Below are positions 1 through 12,291 of a DNA stretch of 64,000 bases, in pieces. The DNA is from Symsagittifera roscoffensis. Taxonomy: Eukaryota > Xenacoelomorpha > Acoela > Convolutidae. Under the pieces are notes generated by a model that was not told the origin of the DNA, did not search any database, and saw nothing but the letters and a program-made list of their open reading frames with translations. The translations under genes were made by a program, and so were the position numbers. The stretch spans positions 8,378,027 to 8,442,026 of the forward strand of contig NC_087068.1 in NCBI RefSeq assembly GCF_963678635.1, given 5' to 3'. Positions within the stretch are counted from its first letter, which is position 1. Each line of letters opens with the position of its first letter.

Positions 1-471
1 CGCTTGCTTAAATTGGATTAGAATGCCCACGTAAAGATCTCGGAGTACCTTAAATACGCGATTACCTTTAAAAACCGGGCTGTTTAAGCCCATGGAGTAA
101 ATTTTGCGAACATCACTGGTTTTGATTAAGTGTAAAAGAAAGGAGAGCTTATGATTTATATAGGTCTTGATGACACCTGCGAATGAAAGTGTAATAGTAC
201 GAACTTCCTTTTTTTCCAACCTAAGTAGCTAATAAAAAAGAATCGGTAAGCAGTACAATGATTAAAAATTCGATTTCAGAAATTTTTCAACTCAATATAT
301 CTAGCAATTTTTTTGAAATGCATAATTTATATATAATTTTCTTTATGCTTTCCAATTTATTACATGCAAAATTGTGTCTTTTTGTATTTGGTGCTGCTTG
401 TACTGCATCAAATTGGCAATTTATTAGCACACATAGCTGAGTTATTTGTGGCTAGTTTTTGGAGATTTTAA

Positions 472-546
472 GCATCCGTGGCTGAGTGGTTAGTGCGTGA
501 GACCCAAATTTGCTAGGTCGCAGATTCGAATCCGACACGTAGCCGA
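472..546 (+). ncRNA. tRNA-like sequence (pseudo-tRNA or tRNA-derived SINE head)
   Basis: The stretch has a good Pol III A box (TGGCTGAGTGG) followed about 40 bases later by a B-box-like GATTCGAATCC, the spacing expected of a tRNA. The T stem does not pair well: position 53 would be A opposite C61, and neighbouring pairs fail. The acceptor ends are also poor. I read it as a decayed tRNA or tRNA-derived SINE, not a working tRNA. A second perfect B box (GGTTCGAACC) at about 1862-1871 has no convincing A box. Confidence 0.35.
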
Positions 547-1403
547 GTTTTTGCTAATTTGAGGCCTATTTCTACCTTTTCTTATTTCACTTGACAGAGC
601 TGCTTTTTGGTCGTGTTCTTGCAAGTGTTTGCGAAGCGCAGCTTCACTGTGATTTTTTTTCTGGCAAAAGTTCTAAAATGCTCAAATAACTACGGAAGTG
701 CTTTCATACATAGTAATGCATTTGTGAGTACGCTTAGTCATATTTGAGTTTTTTGTATATCACAGTATATCACTTTTTGAGTTTAGTTCAAGTTCATTTG
801 CTGAAAGGTAGGCAATTTTTGTTCTCCGATTACGAAACACAATTGGCGTATGATAAACATGATCGATTTCTAGTTTCGAAAATGGGCTTTAGTTTAGATT
901 TTTTAAAAAGTTGCCAATTGATCCAGTTTTCTTAAGTTGGGTTAATTTCAAGAGCAAAGTTCAATCATGAACAGTTTCGCAATTCGAAGAGTTTAATCTG
1001 ATATATTTTTTCTTCGAATATTCGCAATGCAAAGAGCTTAACTCGATTTATTTTTTTCTTCGAATATATTTTTCTTTTTTTTTCCGGTTGCCTTGAGTTT
1101 CTACACTTTTGCAATCTTCTGTTTGCGATGCTCCATTATGTATTGGTTAACTCTCAAACACACCTAACTCAGCATAGCCGGGAAAAAAAACATTAAAATA
1201 AGGGCTTAATTAACAAATCAGGGCATATACGCCTTCAATTTGAGTCTGCGATGAGTTTAAAAGAGTTTGAAAGAAAAGTACGACCCGGCCCGACCGTACA
1301 CGAATTCTGGTTCGAATGTCTCATTCGGTCCGAATGTCTTTACTGAGAGTGGACATTGATCGGCTGTGATTAATTATGTTTTTAAACATAAATCCACATA
1401 ATT
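547..1403. other. intergenic or intronic DNA, no gene seen
   Basis: A+T-rich sequence with homopolymer T runs. The short ORFs have no recognisable domain and poor composition. Upstream exons of the SID1-family gene could lie in an intron here, but none can be supported. Confidence 0.4.
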
Positions 1404-1558
1404 TAGACACGATTAGTAGCTGTTCTTCATCTGCAGACGGAGACGGAAATGGAGAGAACTACAGGACGGCGGAGGAGAATCTGACAACAGCGGACACAGA
1501 AAGACTCGCCACAAACCACCACTGCACATCAGCTACAGGCCACCATCATCACCACAAA
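1404..1558 (+). CDS. possible linker exon of the SID1-family gene
   Basis: An open frame encodes a hydrophilic Ser/Thr/Asp/Glu/His-rich stretch ending in a His run and Lys. It is followed by a possible donor (AAA|GTACTG), leaving phase 0. The next exon, at 2751, also begins in phase 0 and encodes the start of the SID1 transmembrane half. Known SIDT proteins have an acidic, low-complexity cytosolic linker just before that point, so position, phase and composition fit. The donor is weak and the 5' limit (AG at about 1402-1403 or 1434-1435) is a guess. It may not be an exon. Confidence 0.3.
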
Positions 1559-1559
1559 G

Positions 1560-2750
1560 TACTGCTATTCGTAAATTACCTGTTTAGTTTTGAGACTAAT
1601 TACACATGCTTGGCTTGTGTTATACTATGAACTTTCTTTTTTTTCAACCTAAGTCGCAAATATTGTTGCGATGCAATGTTTCGACAAAGTGTGTGCATTT
1701 TGAAAGTTCATTTTGATCAATAACCAGCTTTTCAGTACATCCAATGCTAAGGATAATAACACCGACTAATATATTACAAATAGCATTTTAGCTCCACGGT
1801 ATCATGGGAGTATACGCATGGAAGGAGAGGTAGGGAAGGAGACCAGCAACAAAAAAAGAGGGTTCGAACCTGGGCAGGCTCGGATGTTTTTAATGAACTT
1901 TTTCGTATACTAATTGAAATGCGTCCGCTCTATAAGTTGAGGCATGTTAGTTGGTAGATTTTTTTTTCAAATTGACTGGTACTGTTAATGCGTCATAATT
2001 GGCGTGAGTCACTTGAGAAATTTTGTAGACTCGAAGTTTTACTTATTCAGTTTTTCCCAGTAGCCTTATCGGTCATATTTTTGCTTGTGTATGCGAAGTG
2101 CAACTTCGCGTCTGTGTTAAATATCTATGTTGTAAACTCGCAAATGATTAAGAAATGAAGAACATCCGTGCTTCGCCAAATTATCCTCCGCTCTTATATA
2201 ATGTTTATGAATATCAGAATCACCGTTGAAAGTGCTTTGAAATTGTACCGCCCTTAATCCGCGTTTTTCGCAGATTTCAGATAATCCAATTCTATTAAAC
2301 TTTGCAATTATATAATTTTAAAACACTATCGTAATTTTTTTTGAGACTGACTTTGGTTTTGATGTTTTTTGAAAGTTGCTTGGTCATAGATAACGTGCCG
2401 TTAAACCAAAAACGGCCGCGTCAGATCAGTACACAGAAAAAGCATGGTTCATCCGATTAATTTATTGAATTGAAGCCTGCTGTTGGCGCAAAACGGAAAC
2501 AAAAATGAGATAATTTTACTTTTGCTATGAGTCCCGCAGTTTTAAAATTAATGTTCTAGCTAAGGAAAAATCAATTCTATAATTATCTGATTCCACAAAG
2601 AATAGAGCCTTAATGAATACTATTTTCCAAGTTTAATTTATTTTTTGGCCTGTAAAATAATAGTTTTGGTTTAAGGTGGTTTTTCACAATTAGTGGTAAA
2701 TCCTACTGAGCAAAGAACTGGTAGTCTTTAAGCTGTGTTCTACTATTTAG
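1560..2750. other. probable intron of the SID1-family gene
   Basis: A+T-rich sequence without a supported ORF. It ends in a clear splice acceptor (TACTATTTAG) at 2741-2750. A stray B-box-like GGTTCGAACC at about 1862 suggests an old tRNA-derived insertion. Confidence 0.4.
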
Positions 2751-5700
2751 GGCGTGGTCTATCTGAGTGACCTGGCACGGAAGCGATCGAACACTCTTCA
2801 ACGAAAATACAGACTATATTTTTGGACACTCCTAACAGTCGCCATATTCTACACTCTGCCTGTAATCTATCTCATGATCTCCTATCAACTCTATTTCGAC
2901 ACTGGCAACCAAGACTTCTGCTACTACAATTTCTGGTGCTCCCAGCCATACTCAGTGTTTGCTAGTTTCAACAGTCTATTTAGCAACATAGGCTACGTTA
3001 TGTTGGGTGTTCTGTTCTTTTTGATCGTTTACTCGAAAGAAGCGAACTTTAAATTACGAGTATTAATTGACCCGGATTTGCCTAATCGTGGGATCCCAAA
3101 ACACTTCGGAATCTTCTACGCTATTGCACTGGCGTTATGCATGGAAGGCGTGATGTCTGCATGTTACCATCTGTGCCCAAATGGGTTCAACTTCCAGTTC
3201 GACGTGTCCTTCATGTATATTATTGGAGGTCTGGGCACTCTGAGGATGTACCAGAGTAGACATCCGGATGTGAATGCGAATTCACACATGGCATTTATGA
3301 CGTTCGCAGTTGTCATCGCAATTTCAGTCGTCGGAGTGGTAAGCTTAATTTAATCGCGTTAGTGTATAATTTTTTATTATTTTTATCGACTTATATAATA
3401 TAAATTGCATAACAAATTACTGAGGGCAAGAAACGCTTGGAAAGGGTAGATACGAGATCAGCTGATGTGCTCTAAGTCTAAACTCGAAACTAATCAAGAA
3501 AACTTGCAAGAGTTATTGTTTTAAACTTAATAATATAATTTATTTGATCCGTACATTTTGGCTGTGCGGGGGAGAAAAAACGACAGTGAAAAGAAAAACC
3601 GAAACCCATCTATCGGGACAAGAGTCGGCTTGTTACCGCTAGGCCTACATGCATCTTTGAAATAAGAAAGTCAAAAAAATTTAAACCCAATTCAATATAA
3701 ATTTTTGAAATGTTCTTCCTTTTTTCAATTTCCCAATCCATCTCCCTGACCCTTCCTTTTTTACGAGTCTTAATTGACCCCTTAAATTTGAAAAATTGAG
3801 TTTTCTTTGTTAAATTATGAAATGCAGTGACTGTTGTGTTTCATTAATGGGGAAAAAGTAGCCGGAAGTTAACTAACTTTGAACTATCTTTTAGGTGTTC
3901 CATGCGCAGAATTGGTTCTGGATACTATTCGTGGTCTGCTATCTGCTCGCAGTTTTCTACGTCACATGCCAAGTCTATTTCATCAGCAAAATCAAACTAG
4001 GTAGGTAAACCATATCATTATTTTCGAAGAACGCATAACTTGTGCAAACATAACAGATGGGTCCATAACGACCATACTTTGAATCGAAAATGCATGTTAA
4101 CAAATTAAATTTGCTGTATCGAAAATACTGAATGTTAAGGCTTGCGATTAGCAAGCGTTATCAAACCGGAATAAAGACTTTTTTGGGTTAACAACTTGTT
4201 TAACAGAATCACTTGTATCTTAGTTCATATTGAAGTCAAACTTCTATGCGTTTACGGCCAAATTAGCCTGGAGGTGACGAATATGCCTGGTACGGCATAT
4301 GTTCTGGGTTCAAATATGATCAGGACCTGTTTTTTTTTTTCAAACGGGAAATATTCTGTTTCAATTAAATTTAACGCCAAATTATTTGTCTGTTTTTCCG
4401 TTGTTGGCGTAGTTGTAAAAACTTGGAATCGTTTTTTGCTGCGTGCATTTTTCTTCAATGTTGTTTTAGTGTTTGATTTGCTCCTACAATTAGTATTTTT
4501 TCCTACCTTGACTTCGTATATCCATCGTTTTTTTAGCTCGCTAAAAAAATTCCTCGGCCCAAATTGTTTCGGACTATTTTTTATCGACCTAAATTTGGGT
4601 CGCTTCAAATGATACACAGTTTTAACACTCCCCTCTGCGCTTTTCAATTTGGTTGTATGTTTACCAATCGGTTTGTTGAAACTACTTTTTTTTGTTATGG
4701 AAAATTATTTCCAAATTTATTGGAAAAGGTATAGTTTTTCTCAGCAATTTCTACTGATTTCCAAACAAGGGGTATCAAATGAAAAACCGCCTACTCCCCT
4801 GTGTGCCTGCATACTCATCTAGAGTCTCTTTACTTGACCCCTCTGTCTACGTCCTTGGAAAAAGTCTGCGGGGGAATATTTGACCCATATCCCAAAACTA
4901 CTTATCTCAAATCTAAGTTTTTGGTTTCAATGAGTAGGACGGTTATCAAAAGCTCCCTGCATAAGCGCGTTCGCCCAAATTTGTCTACATATGAAGTTAT
5001 TGTCCTCGGAATAGCCAAATTTTTTAATTTTGACCATTTTGTGAATCTTTTTCACTTTTCTCGAAAACTAACCTCTCAAATCTGAGATTGCGGATTCAAT
5101 AGAGATAACGAGTAGTGTTAAGCTCCCCTGTCTTGGCCAGCGGCCACTCACAATGTTAACACAAAATGTTATAACCAGCGAAAAGGTCAAATTTTTGATT
5201 TTTTAACCGTTTTTTGAACTTTTTGAATACTCTCGAAAACTACCTTGCCTTATCTTAGATTTTGGGTTCAATTCAAAGAACGGGTTGTGGGAAGCTCATT
5301 TGCTTATGCGACTGCGCCCAAATATTTTGAAATCAAAAGTTATAGCAATCGGTAAGTCAAAATTTTCTCAAAAACTAATCTCCCAAATCTGAGTTTTTGA
5401 ATCCCTTCCGCATAGCGGCTACGTCCTGTTTTCCACACAAAAAGGTATGATTCTCGGAAATTTCAAAAAATTTTGTTGACCATTTGTTTACTGTTCTTGC
5501 TAATTATCCTGCCAATCCTGATGTCATAGATTTAATCGAAACAGCAGGTTGTTGAAAGTCTACTTTTACAGTTGGCTGTGCCCAGTTTGTTTAAGAAAAA
5601 AATACGGTTTTCAAACAAGACAAAGTTTTGAAACTTTGACAGTTTTGTTGGACACTTTTTGACTTAGCGCGAAAACTACTGTGCCAATTCTCAGGTTGTG

Positions 5701-7893
5701 TTCAATCGAGAAACCCGGTTTTGCGGCCACAACTTTTGACTGCTGGTTTTTAGAAACTTTTTGATTTTCCTGAAGTTCACACAATCAAATTTAAGGTGAA
5801 AATTTCAAATGAAGGAACTGGTTGCGATAGTAATTCCTGCGGAAGCGGCGACTGTTTAATTTTTTGTACGATGAAAGTTATCTCCTTGATTGATTATCTC
5901 TAAAGTTTTTGCTCTTCTCACTGATTTTAGTAGAGAAACAACTAAGGTTTTGGGCAAAGTCTAATTTATGAAATCACCTTTTTCGCGCCGCATCATCATA
6001 GCCAGTTCATTGAATATCAAACACGTACCTACAGCTTTAGCTGGGCCCCTAGTTGTTTTTTTTTATCAAGACATACGAAAACTTCGGTTCACCTAGTTTC
6101 TTTCAACATTTAAATATTTTTTCGATATGTTTTTTTTATGTTTCTGTTTTATCGCAAGTGGTGCGAAGCTCAGTCTTGCCTCTGTGTTAAAATTCACAAG
6201 TTTTCGGTTTTTTAAAAAATAACTATAAAGTTGGATCCACGGGGCTTGGCAATCTCCCTGAAAGATCAGATCAGTCCCTCCTGAGAGTAGGATCATTAAT
6301 GAGCCAACCAGATAGTTTGTAAAGATTTTTGTCAATCGGGATTTCTGGCATGAGAACAGCCCACTTTCTTGACAATCATTTAGGCGTTTGCATTAGAAAA
6401 CACTGATCGCACCGCACCATCTGTGATATATTCGAATCAAGTTACTATATTTTATCACATTGTTTGCTGTATTTCAGACTGGAAGCTGTTCCATCGGATG
6501 TTGACCTTCGTACGGAGGGAGTATTGTGTGATTAAGCCCTGGAGACACTACCTACCCAACAAACCGGTGAGTGAGAGAGAACGTGAAGTTGTGTTCCAAG
6601 AATTTTTCAAATTCTATCAAAATTGATGTTTTTTTTAAATTTCAGGACCGATTCATTCTGCTGACTATTGGAAATATTGTCAATTGGGCCATGTAAGCTA
6701 CATTTCAAGTTCAACCTTGTTATAAGATACGTATTTTCTTAGTATGAGATTTTTCCATTTTTCGTATCTTTGTCTTTGCTGAATTAGTCAAACTATGTTA
6801 TGAAGGCTGAATGTTTATAGTGGAGTTTTTAACCGGCAGACTAAGTTTATCGCAATCGGGCTATGGGATGAAAAGTTTAACTGTTAAAAATGGATCAAAT
6901 TTATATATGGGGAAAGGGGTGGTAATTTGAGAAAAAAAATTGGGCCATTGTTTGATCATTTGATAATAGTTAATTTGACCTCGTTTTTAGCGGCGTTCTG
7001 GGCGTGATCAAACAGCCGACCAGCTTCGGCAGTCTCCTGTTGTCCATCTTCATCGTGAATCTGCTGCTCTACTTCATGTTCTACATCATCATGAAGCTGA
7101 GGTTCAAAGAGAGAGTGCACTACTTCACTGTGTTCCTGGGCATGTTCGGATTCTGCACCTGGATATCGGCACTCTACTTCTTCAAGGAGTCATGCACCAA
7201 CTGGCAGGTAATTATGAAGAGATCAAATGTTTACAAGAGGTATCTCAACTTAAAGGCTGGCAATAAATTTTTACGCAAGTACTGTTTCATTATGCGTTTT
7301 GTTAGTTCAATTTTTAATTTCTTAGCACGGATTTGAAACAAAAGTCGCCGATTTTGAGGGGTATCAAAAATGCCTTCTTGATTTTTGATCAATACCTTCC
7401 TTGAAGTGCTGAAAGCTACCGTTTAAAAGCCACCTACCGCAAACTTTATTGCCAAAATAAGATATTGATTGATTGTTTGAGCTGCTCAATGCAAAAGTGC
7501 AGGAAAGTTCCTATTTGGCTCTCCTATCGAACTAAATTTTTAAGCTTTTCTCCAGTTTCCCACGCTTCTTGTAAAATCCCAAAATAAAATTGTCTAAAAC
7601 AGTTAAAAACATAACAAAAGAAAAAATATCACAAGAAAAAAATCACAAGGAAACTGGAAAACCAAAGAGCCCGTTTTTGTTTGTGTTATTAGTTGTAGCA
7701 GTGACAATTGTTTCAGCTGTCGCCGGCTCAGTCGCGTGAATTGAACAAGGAGTGTGTGTTGCTGGACTTCTACGACAACCACGACATTTGGCATTTCCTG
7801 TCTGCCATCTCTCTCTTCGTCTCGTTTCTCATCGTGCTCATTCTGGACGACGACCTGGACTCACGCGAGAGACACAACATCAAAGTGTTCTAG
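2751..7893 (+). CDS. SIDT: SID1 transmembrane family protein (SIDT/SID-1 type), C-terminal half in six exons
   Basis: Exons 2751-3338, 3895-4000, 6478-6566, 6646-6692, 6991-7207 and 7717-7893 join in phase (0, 1, 0, 2, 0) into 407 codons plus TAG. All introns are GT-AG. The protein is the multi-span half of the SID1/SIDT family, which is implicated in dsRNA and lipid handling at the plasma membrane or lysosome (C. elegans SID-1, vertebrate SIDT1/2). Family landmarks seen: [57 protein letters not shown], and the end HDIWHFLSA...LDDDLDSRE...KVF. The Ser, Asp and three His that form the proposed CREST-type metal site (SNIGY, SACYH, FQFD, HDIWH) are all kept. The N-terminal extracellular domain must be encoded upstream; only a doubtful linker exon (1404-1558) is visible. 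Family assignment is firm; SIDT1 versus SIDT2 orthology is not resolved. Confidence 0.93.
4141..4206. repeat. interspersed repeat fragment shared with 13402-13470
   Basis: The segment around AGCAAGCGTTATCAAACCGG, then AGACTTTTTT-GGGTTA-CAACTTGTTTAACAGAAT, is repeated nearly exactly at 13402-13470. It is probably the end of a dispersed element whose type I cannot tell. Confidence 0.5.
4890..5730. repeat. degenerate tandem repeat array in a SID1-family intron
   Basis: A module like AAAACTA-C-T-TC-AAATCT-AG-TTTTTGG-TTCAAT, followed by a clause like AAGCTC-CTG-TTATGCG-CGCCCAAAT, recurs at about 4905, 5066, 5236, 5371 and 5660, a spacing of roughly 135-290 bases. The copies are strongly diverged. 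It looks like an ancient tandem or satellite-like expansion inside the 2.5-kb intron between exons 2 and 3. Confidence 0.45.
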
Positions 7894-8990
7894 AATGTTC
7901 TAGAACAAATAACAGAATACTTGGGGAACATTGTTCTATTATGAAACAGAAAGAAATATTGGAGAAAAATGTCTATAATGAATCAGAATACAGCGAGAAA
8001 TACCTGGAGCGCAACCGAAAATAACAAGAAATGAAGATGGTTCTTGGCTACAATGAGAAATAGTCAAAATTGAAAATGCATATGTTGACTCGAGGAAAAA
8101 CCTATGAAGAGACTTGTGGCAGTCCAACTAAAAGCACATGGTAAATGAAGTGTGTTGTTGCCCACGTTCGAAAAAACCTGTTTGATTTTAAAAAAATGAA
8201 TAATTTCATTAGTTCTCTTTAAAAAAAACTAATTTATTTTTAGTTACTCCTTGTAAAATACTATTCTTCGGGTTTTCTATCATAAGCAATGCGAATGATG
8301 TTTAATTCGCATTTAATTTCGTATTCGGATATCATCGTCTGACTTGGCCGATTCAGAGTTTTCAGTATTATTTGGTGCAAGTCTTGGCTTCATAAGCAAG
8401 CAACCAATTTATTTGTTTAATCTAAATTTTCTATCGTAGATTTTAATGATGCATTAGTATTTATAGATTACCCAGCAAATTTAGTGTTTCTGTACCCAGT
8501 AATATCACCAAGTTTTCAAAAATCAGCTTTTTTACTAAGCTATTTGTGATTTACCAGTTGGAAGTAGCAGGTCAAATATTGAAATTGATTACTCAAGTTA
8601 AAGCGACTACTTGAGTTGAAGCGAAGTGTTATATTGAGGAACCAAAAGACGACTGGCACTATTTTGCAAGAGAAAATTACTCTGAACACGTGACTCGTAT
8701 AACGAAGCAATACATGTACAATGAAACGAGATCAGTTTAAACGGTTTTTCGATCAATTTTTATCAGCTATTTTGGAAGTAAATTAAAATTTTGATGACGG
8801 ATTTTGTGGTCGATATTTAATTCTGTTGAATTATGAGGTTCGGTTATTTTTCTGGTATCCAATACAACCTAATAGCAAAAGCTACGAATAACTGTTTAAA
8901 TTCAAAACTACCTTGCGTGTCTTAACTAAGTAACTTCATCAAATAGTTTGTTTTTTGCATTTTCCAACAACTCGTTTTTTTTTTTAATTT
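7894..8990. other. 3' flank of the SID1-family gene, no further gene seen
   Basis: This stretch contains the 3' UTR and A+T-rich spacer. The overlapping small ORFs around 7752-8127 are shadows of the last exon and its flank. Confidence 0.4.
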
Positions 8991-8999
8991 CGAGCAAAA

Positions 9000-9515
9000 A
9001 AGATGAGCGAGCAGGCTTAAAATATCTTAATTGTGTTTAATTTAAGCCGTAAAACCTAGTTTTACTCCAGTAAAGTTTGTTTTTGGAGTTAGTGCCATTT
9101 TCGAAATCAAAAACATGAAATTTTTTCTTAAATTCAGAACAATTGAAAGTTTTTTTAAATTTTTTTTTACAATTTTTCCGTTTATATGTATTTTTTTAAA
9201 CAAAAACTAAGATATTTTAAGCATTCAGGCTTCAAATATCTTATATGTGCTTCATTGAAGCCGTAAAAACCTAGTTTTACTCAGGTAAAGTTAATTTTTG
9301 TTTGTTTGCGACTAGTTTTACTCGAGTAAAGTTTGTTTTTGGAGTTTGTTTGTGCCATTTTCGAGAAGGCTTAAAAGATCTTATATGTGCTACATTTAAG
9401 CCATAAAAACCTAGTTTTACTCAAGTAAAGTTAGTTTTCGGAGTTTGTTTGCGCCTAGTTTTACTCAAATAAAGTTAGTTTTTGGAGTTTGTTTGCCCCA
9501 TTTTCGAAATATAAA
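9000..9515. repeat. degenerate tandem repeat with CTAGTTTTACTC-AGTAAAGTT core
   Basis: A module of the form AAGCC(G/A)TAAAAACCTAGTTTTACTC(A/C)AGTAAAGTT, then TTTTGGAGTTTGTTTG and GCCATTTTCG, recurs at about 9047, 9264, 9315, 9402 and 9450. An inverted relative lies near 13960-14050 (CCCAGTAAAGC and GCTTTTAAGCCATAAAAA). No coding potential is visible. It could be internal repeats of a dispersed element. Confidence 0.5.
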
Positions 9516-11798
9516 ACAATCAATTTTTCAAATTTGCCTATTTTGTTCTGGCTTTCGAATGTGCCTAAGGTCTAGAAAAAACTTTTTTGTATTTATTAAG
9601 ACTATGTTCAGAAGATTCTGTGTTACTTGCGCAGTAACCGGCTCTCCTTGTTTTGTTTCGGATTTTTACCAAATAAAATCTCAACTCAATTTAAAAGAGC
9701 AAGACTGCTCGTATATCACGGCAAACCCTGAATGTTCCGACTGCAGTTTTGAGGTCAGTTTCATGTTTTTGGCTCAAAAAATGACAAAATAATCGACAAA
9801 AATTCTTCCCCTACACGCTATTTTGAACTACAAAGGGATGTATTTAGCGTTCTTCCTGGAAAAAAGACCAAGTATTTTTCCTCGATTCATAAAAGAATGC
9901 ATTAATCCGCCGCTTACGCGTGTTATAAGAACGCAATATATCGCGCGTTAATTATCTCGAATTGGCCAAGTTAACAATTTTTACAATCCAGTAATCTGAA
10001 ATTTGGCTACTTTATCAGAAACGTTTATAGTGTATTGCAACCGGGTCCTAGGCTTTTCCCCTTAGATTACTTTGGCACAAGATTCATCTGCATGGCCGAA
10101 CATACCCGCTCAAAAGCAATATTTTGAGATTGTTTGTTTTTCAAAAACCGAATTTTTGTTTCTCAGCACATTGTTTCTCATACCAAGTTTTTGTACAAAA
10201 ATTGCTTTTCATCTTGATTCTAGTTTTACGAACTCTATTGAACGATTTTGTACAATTTTTTCCGCCATTTTATCAATTAATTGCCATATTTGGCTGAATA
10301 GGTTTCATCGTGTGTCATATTGGTTTAGTTGCCTCATTTTGAATTTTCGATGAGTAATAGGTTTATATTCATTTTTATAGCTCATTTTTGACAACAATTT
10401 TTTCGGATAAACGAGCGTTTACCCTAGTAATGTCGGGTTAATTACCGTTTTGTATATTTTCTTAATGCTATCGTATATTTTTGCTTTCTTGACACTTTTT
10501 CCTTGAAATGAATTGAAACAAACATGATAGAAATATTTTGGTGATATATGTAATTTTTTTCAATTTGTTGGACTTTTTTCGATAATATTACGTGGGGGAA
10601 ATGTAGATGTTTTTGTAAGTCGGCAACATTATCTTCGGAAAGTGTTGTCGAAGTTTTGTAAGTCGAACACAATGATGTTCCGAGCTCTCTCAAAACACTA
10701 ACAGAACCCTATTTTGATAAAATTTTCTCGCCGCAATATTTGGCCAAAAATGACGTAATAAAACTTTTTTGGAAGGTTTTGGTTAAAAGTTGCGTTTTTT
10801 GAAAAAGCGTCCGTTCTACCTCTATCTACTACGGGTACAAATAAAAGAAAAGTTCTCCGTTCTACCCTTTATCTGCTATGGGTACAAATAATATATTAGT
10901 AGACACAATTTTGTCTGGACCTGTGCAAAAATCAGGATTATCAATGCTTCTCAAATAACATTCTTGGTCAGATTAACAATATTTTTCAGTACGGTTAACT
11001 ATCAATATGTTAGTTGCAAACAAAAAATTCAAATGGCGTTTTTTCAAGTTGAATAGCTTTTTGTTCGTGCCAACAAAAGACTGTAGAATTTTGTATGAGC
11101 CGTTTTACTTGCCAGAATTAAGCAACAGCTATCATTTTGATATACCATGTTGAAGTCGTTTCAGTTGTTATTGTAGCTGTTTTGAAAAAAAATCAGTTGT
11201 ACTTTTTAATGGCGAGCGGAGAAAGAAAATTGAGTTGTGAAACTGAGGGACTCCTGACGAACTTATAAAAACAGCTTAAATTATTTGAAAGGAAGATGTT
11301 AGTTAGTAATATTATCGTGTCGCTGAATTTTTGTGCACCGAAATTTTTTGAATCCATTATATATTTAAATGCGGGCTTAACTATCTCGCCACGCTTAAGC
11401 TTTTTCAATGTAATATTTTTGCGTGTTTAACAAGAGAATTTTCTCACGTTAAAGCGTATTTTGCAATGTTCAACAATTTTTTTCTCGATGTTCCAGTTTG
11501 AATTGAGTGTTTGTTTCACCGAGTTAGTGGGATGCTGCTAGGGTTCTTCCAGGGATCGCAAATTTGGCCTCCAATTTTCAGAAATTTTCAGAAAACTTAA
11601 ATTTCAAAATAATTCACAAAATTTGAAATTCTCAACCTTATAATTGTGTACTGTGAGAATACTCTCAGGAGTTCCAAATTGGAAATCTTGCGTCCAATTG
11701 CGACTGCTCAATTTATTTTCTTTTCCAAAATCTTACGTTTGTTATCTCCGTGCTTTTTTTAAATTGTTTAAATAATTTTTATATCACAAAAATTGACG
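9516..11798. other. intergenic DNA, no gene seen
   Basis: A+T-rich sequence. The open frames at 9445-9792, 10072-10353 and 10442-10693 lack domains, splice context and coding-like composition. The part near 11600-11720 resembles 12390-12500 (GTACTGTGAGAATACTC-AGGAGTT against GTACTGTAAGAGTACTCGTAGGAGTT), so a diverged tandem repeat flanks the hAT element on both sides. Confidence 0.4.
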
Positions 11799-11806
11799 TT
11801 CCCATC

Positions 11807-12283
11807 CAGGGCTGGCAAATTGTTAAGAAAAAAAGATATTTAACATTTTAACATGTAAATTACAAAAAAAACATGTTAAATTGTAAATTATGTCAAAAAT
11901 TATTGATTGAGCTGTTTGCTTCAAAGATTTTCGTCTAGGTTGTTCCTCACTGGAAGACTCCGGCAAATTTTCTGGCGCGGTGCATCCTTTTTCTACGTGT
12001 TTTTCCATTCGTGCCGCGTTGTTCACGAACTCGGTCCCGCACTTTTTGCATTTGGCACGTTTAACTCCATCAACATGAATCTCGCGAAATCGCGACCAAA
12101 TACTGCCTTTCTTGCGGCCCATTTCAACCTCAAATAATGACAATGATGAAATACGTAGCTTACTTTAGACACTTCAATAACATCTGCCACCGGTTAAGTG
12201 TAAACAATGTTGAAAACAAGGTGTTAATAACTCTGTTAATTATCAAGTGTTATTAACAGCTGGTTATTAACTTGCCAGCCCTG
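11807..12283 (-). mobile_element. complete non-autonomous hAT element retaining a BED-finger exon
   Basis: Terminal inverted repeats begin CAGGGCTGGCAA at 11807 and end in the complement (TTGCCAGCCCTG) at 12283. The flanks carry a perfect 8-bp target site duplication, TTCCCATC, at 11799-11806 and 12284-12291. An 8-bp duplication with a CAGGG-type terminus is diagnostic of the hAT superfamily. Subterminal GTTAA/TTAAC motifs cluster at both ends, as in hAT transposase-binding regions. At 477 bp it lacks the catalytic domain, so it is an internally deleted derivative that would need a transposase in trans. Confidence 0.9.
11823..12143 (-). pseudogene. BED zinc-finger fragment of a hAT transposase
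   Basis: The frame encodes 106 residues. Residues 9-54 form a BED-type DNA-binding finger: GRKKGSIWSRF, then C32-x2-C35 and H49-x4-C54. BED fingers are the N-terminal DNA-binding domain of many hAT transposases. The frame then runs into an acidic/basic linker and nonsense within the element's left terminus. No RNase-H-like catalytic domain follows, so this is the N-terminal remnant left after an internal deletion. The start could be the first Met or Met8. A small BED-only protein could bind the termini of relatives, but there is no evidence that it is made. Confidence 0.75.
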
Positions 12284-12291
12284 TTCCCATC

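Noticed and set aside
4196-4647. Overlapping 138-aa (+) and 131-aa (-) ORFs
   Set aside because: Both lie in a SID1-family intron of diverged repeats, with low-complexity Phe/Lys content and no domain or splice support.
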